Assembly (NCBI GenBank): GCA_030916835.1
Contig: JAUPWA010000020.1
Location: 1-7,510, forward strand
Direction: 5' to 3'
Source: Patescibacteria group bacterium
GTDB lineage: Bacteria; Patescibacteriota; Minisyncoccia; Phycocordibacterales; SBAW01
Length of the DNA: 7,510 nt
In this document: positions 5,526 to 7,510 of the stretch, piece after piece
Layout of the letters: each line of letters begins with the position of its first letter
Position numbering within the stretch: position 1 is the stretch's first letter
Program-made: the position numbers and the translations under genes
The notes under the pieces: generated by a model
Databases searched by the model: none
What the model saw: the letters and a program-made list of their open reading frames with translations, nothing else
What the model was told of the DNA's origin: nothing

Positions 5526-6782
5526 CTACAGCTGAGGACGCTTAGGAGGACCCTTGGTGCTTTTGCTTTTCAAAAAAGATTGTACCCGCTCCCAAAGTGT
5601 GGGTGTTTGCGTTAAATTACTAAACAGCTCGTGCTCAGGTTTGGGAGGCAGCGGTGGGTGCGTTTCATACGGGAAGGTGCCCGCAGCCCGGAGCAGCTCC
5701 ACCATGCGCTCATGCGAGGGTACCGCCAGGTTTTCAACATACATACTCGCATTCACATGGAAACGCTCGCGCCATCCGGGCATCTCGTTAAAGGTGCGCA
5801 CCGCATCACTGAGTGTACGGGGTTGCCGGTCGGCGACAAATAATCCGTTGACCCTGTCTTCGATAATTTTTTGCGAAATGGGGCTCGTGCGTGCAATTAT
5901 GGGGCACGACGCAGCAGCAGCACGAATAATGATCAGGTCTTCCTCCTCGCTTGCATTAAGATAAAAAAATACATTTGCGTGCGTAAAGGGAAATGTATTT
6001 GGCTCAACCTGCAGGTAGTGCACCCACGGCTCTTGCTGATACTCACGCGCACTGCGTATACATCGGCGCTCGTCCTTTCCTGAAGAGAAGAGGACTAGTC
6101 CTGCTTTGGGATACCGCAGCCGCAGCAGCGCAAGTGTACCCATGAGCGCGTCCAGCACTCGGGTGCTGCGAGGAACATAGGCGGTCAGTATGAAATTATA
6201 TTCTGGGTACTGAGCCTTTAGATCAATAGATTGGGTGGTCTGTTGCCCCTGGACATACACCTCAGGCATTGGCCGGAGTTTTTCTTTTTGATTTTCATTT
6301 GCAGCACTTTCAAGATAGATCTGAGCTCGATTAGAGAAAACGCATATGCGCGTCGCTCCTTCAAGCACCGCAGAGAGTGGCAGCACTGGCCAGCGGAAGA
6401 GCCGCTTGCTTAGTGGACGCTTCCAATAAAAGTCGTGTACATGCACGAGCCAGGCACGGTCATACGCACTAGCCAACTTCAAACCTACCCATCCAGAGAC
6501 AAATGGGTCGTCAGAAATAATAACATCGGCATACAATTGCCCGCCCCATGCCACCTGTTTGCGCACCATATACAGCGCGTCAAAGTATCGCATCCCCGGC
6601 AGATAGGTGTTCGTTGGATACAACCAGGTGTGGTCGTTCACCTGCTCAATCGCATAACCAGGCCGCGTGAGAACTACGGTGTGCAGCGTGCTATACACCT
6701 CGCTGAGCATGAGTAAAAATTGCCGCTCTACACTCGCTGGATCAAAATAGCGTTTATTGCTCGTAATAAACACCGCGTGCAT
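5526..6782 (-). CDS. GT-B fold glycosyltransferase (GT4-like)
   Basis: 418 aa. The N-terminal Rossmann half begins HAVFITSNKR and carries DVIISDDPF (86-94) and WLVHVHDFYW (111-120), matching the acceptor-domain pattern of GT-B enzymes. The C-terminal half shows NFILTAYVPRSTRVLDALMG (196-215), the typical re-entry into the donor domain, then HANVFFYLNAS (268-278) and the CPIIA...IIEDRVNGLFV block (293-316), equivalent to the GT4 'PVVAT...E-I-V-x-D-G-x-N-G-x-L-V' region. It should transfer a sugar from a nucleotide donor onto an envelope glycan or lipid at the inner membrane face. The donor-binding EX7E motif reads E279-x7-R287, which is unusual. Residues about 373-418 form a Pro/Lys-rich basic tail. 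Donor and acceptor cannot be told. It is divergent from the DoxX gene and convergent with comFC. There is no Shine-Dalgarno motif; an in-frame TGA lies upstream at 6812-6810. Confidence 0.85.
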   Translation of the reverse strand: MHAVFITSNKRYFDPASVERQFLLMLSEVYSTLHTVVLTRPGYAIEQVNDHTWLYPTNTYLPGMRYFDALYMVRKQVAWGGQLYADVIISDDPFVSGWVGLKLASAYDRAWLVHVHDFYWKRPLSKRLFRWPVLPLSAVLEGATRICVFSNRAQIYLESAANENQKEKLRPMPEVYVQGQQTTQSIDLKAQYPEYNFILTAYVPRSTRVLDALMGTLALLRLRYPKAGLVLFSSGKDERRCIRSAREYQQEPWVHYLQVEPNTFPFTHANVFFYLNASEEEDLIIIRAAAASCPIIARTSPISQKIIEDRVNGLFVADRQPRTLSDAVRTFNEMPGWRERFHVNASMYVENLAVPSHERMVELLRAAGTFPYETHPPLPPKPEHELFSNLTQTPTLWERVQSFLKSKSTKGPPKRPQL

Positions 6783-6788
6783 AGGACA

Positions 6789-6794
6789 AGTATG
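6789..6794 (-). promoter_or_regulatory. candidate -10 element (CATACT) for the glycosyltransferase gene
   Basis: The hexamer on the minus strand is CATACT, four of six to consensus. Six bases separate it from the ATG, so the transcript would begin at or next to the start codon. It overlaps the 11-base inverted repeat at 6790-6800. No -35 is seen. A second option is TAAAAT at 6807-6802, which would leave a leader of about 13 bases. Confidence 0.27.
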
Positions 6795-6800
6795 GCATAC
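6790..6800. repeat. short inverted repeat GTATG-G-CATAC in the divergent intergenic region
   Basis: Plus-strand gtatggcatac is a perfect 5-base inverted repeat around one central base. It covers the candidate -10 of the glycosyltransferase and lies 8 bases before its start codon, in the 71 bases between divergent genes. It could be an operator for a small dimeric repressor, but a palindrome this short can arise by chance. Confidence 0.3.
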
Positions 6801-6819
6801 AATTTTATTTCAGTAGTAC

Positions 6820-6825
6820 TATAGA
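6820..6825 (+). promoter_or_regulatory. candidate -10 element (TATAGA) for the DoxX gene
   Basis: TATAGA matches the -10 consensus at four positions and lies 28 bases before the ATG at 6854 and 19 before the GTG at 6845. A start near 6832 would leave a leader of about 13 or 22 bases. No -35 or Shine-Dalgarno sequence is visible. The call is weak and rests mainly on location in the divergent gap. Confidence 0.2.
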
Positions 6826-6853
6826 TATGTACACGCTCTAGCGCGTGGTTTGT

Positions 6854-7324
6854 ATGCCTACCACTAAAGCCTCAATACCTCTCGTGCTCTTGCGCCTCGT
6901 GATGGGGTGGTACTTGTTGGTTGATGGATACCTGGCGGTCACAACACCAAACTGGAGCGCACAGGGGTTCCTACTCTCTGCAAAAACATTCCCTGCGTTG
7001 TATGCATGGTTTGCTGAGCCAGCGCAACTCTGGTGGGTGAACCCTGTAAACGCTTGGGGCGTGCTCCTCATTGGCGTCGCGCTTTTGCTGGGGGTCTTTG
7101 TGCGCCCTGCAGCATGGGCTGGCGCCATACTCATGCTTCTGTACTACTTCCCCCAGTATCACCTACCAAAAGTTCCTCATGGCTACATTGTTGAGGAGCA
7201 CATCATTTGGTGCGTGGTCTTCATAGCAATCGCGACAATACCAGCCGCTCAGTCGTTTGGCCTTTCTCGATCTTTACGCAAAACCTTCCTGGGCCGCCTT
7301 CCTGTCATTTGGCGGTTTATCTAG
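6854..7324 (+). CDS. DoxX-family small integral membrane protein
   Basis: 156 aa from the ATG at 6854. A GTG at 6845 would add three residues (MVC) and is possible; neither start has a Shine-Dalgarno sequence. Four hydrophobic helices are visible (about 9-29, 66-82, 86-101 and 113-133). Family marks are LLRLVMGWYLLVDG (12-25) in helix 1, the WSAQGFLLSA segment (34-43), GVALLLGVFVRPAAWAGAIL (74-93) and EEHIIW (114-119) at the start of the last helix. The EEHI/W pattern resembles the DoxD/DoxX subunit of thiosulfate:quinone oxidoreductase, but many DoxX proteins have no known function and no DoxA partner is present here. A thiol or quinone redox role is therefore only a family hint. It stands alone, divergent from the glycosyltransferase and convergent with the GtrA-like gene 17 bases away. 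Confidence 0.8.
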   Translation: MPTTKASIPLVLLRLVMGWYLLVDGYLAVTTPNWSAQGFLLSAKTFPALYAWFAEPAQLWWVNPVNAWGVLLIGVALLLGVFVRPAAWAGAILMLLYYFPQYHLPKVPHGYIVEEHIIWCVVFIAIATIPAAQSFGLSRSLRKTFLGRLPVIWRFI

Positions 7325-7341
7325 GAGGCTTTGGCTACAAT

Positions 7342-7510
7342 CTAATGTTTGCCCGCAACATTAAAATTAAAAAAGAGATTCATAAGATAGTTCCACACAC
7401 CAACTACACTAGCAATTAAAACTCTTGAGATAAGATACGGCCATCCAAATATCGCAACAAAAAGAAACATGAGGCTCATAACCATCAACGCACCTACTCC
7501 AGCAATGCCA
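7342..7510 (-). CDS. GtrA-like membrane protein, C-terminal part (cut by window edge)
   Basis: I found this by translating the minus strand. From the window edge an open frame of 55 residues ends at TAG (7344-7342). It reads as two hydrophobic helices: GALMVMSLMFLFVAIFGWPY, then LISRVLIASVVGVWNYLMNL followed by FFNFNVAGKH. The ending I-x-x-x-V-V-G-V-W-N-Y-L-M-N-x-F-F-x-F is the hallmark C-terminus of GtrA-like proteins, which usually finish 'vgiwNFllnryfvF'. GtrA proteins are four-helix membrane proteins thought to move polyprenyl-linked sugars across the membrane or to assist polyisoprenyl-phosphate glycosyltransferases. In CPR genomes they often lie near glycosyltransferases, which fits the gene at 5526-6782. 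The N-terminal two helices are outside the window, so the family call rests on the tail alone. Confidence 0.68.
   Translation of the reverse strand, partial: GIAGVGALMVMSLMFLFVAIFGWPYLISRVLIASVVGVWNYLMNLFFNFNVAGKH

Noticed and set aside
7325..7341. Possible terminator between the DoxX gene and the GtrA-like gene
   Set aside because: The 17 bases contain no inverted repeat with a T run on either strand.
7207..7419. Plus-strand frame of 70 codons over the end of the DoxX gene
   Set aside because: It overlaps DoxX in another frame and is antisense to the GtrA-like fragment; no domain or start signal.
1..7510. Possible UGA recoding, as in some CPR lineages (none of the nine stops seen is TGA)
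   Set aside because: All genes read through at normal length with the standard code, no motif needs an in-frame TGA as Gly, and nine stops are too few; TAA/TAG preference explains it.

Overview
The window looks like part of a chromosome from a Candidate Phyla Radiation (Patescibacteria) bacterium, most likely of Parcubacteria type. This is inferred from gene order and protein style: very tight gene packing, a type IV pilus (T4P) operon with short divergent PilN/PilO-like proteins, a ComF protein without its zinc finger, and almost no Shine-Dalgarno motifs. No rRNA or other phylogenetic marker is present, so the phylum is not proven. Base composition is roughly balanced, and nothing stands out as recently acquired.

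Positions 1-4857 (minus strand) hold one T4P assembly operon, read from right to left: pilM (actin-like platform protein), a PilN-like protein, a PilO-like protein, a small one-helix protein ending in an RNPF motif (PilP-like or lineage-specific), pilB (extension ATPase) and the start of pilT (retraction ATPase, cut by the window edge). Gaps from pilN to pilT are only 1-5 bases. A 59-base gap with a promoter-like hexamer separates pilM from pilN. The five complete proteins together (1,508 residues) contain no cysteine, and PilB has lost the usual zinc-binding tetracysteine.

Positions 4889-5524 (plus strand) hold a ComFC-type phosphoribosyltransferase, divergent from pilM across only 31 bases, so the two promoters must overlap. 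T4P plus ComF suggests a DNA-uptake/competence locus, which is inference. Its stop codon lies one base from the stop of a convergent GT-B glycosyltransferase (5526-6782, minus strand), whose EX7E donor-site motif reads E-x7-R.

Positions 6854-7324 (plus strand) hold a small DoxX-family membrane protein. It converges on the C-terminal end of a GtrA-like membrane protein (7342-7510, minus strand) that runs off the window. The glycosyltransferase and GtrA-like gene suggest a cell-envelope glycan neighbourhood.

There is no gene-free stretch over 300 bases. I saw no tRNA, rRNA, CRISPR array, insertion sequence, riboswitch or convincing hairpin terminator. The main points of interest are the cysteine-free pilus module, the altered PilM/PilN interface, start codons that look leaderless, and the altered glycosyltransferase active site.
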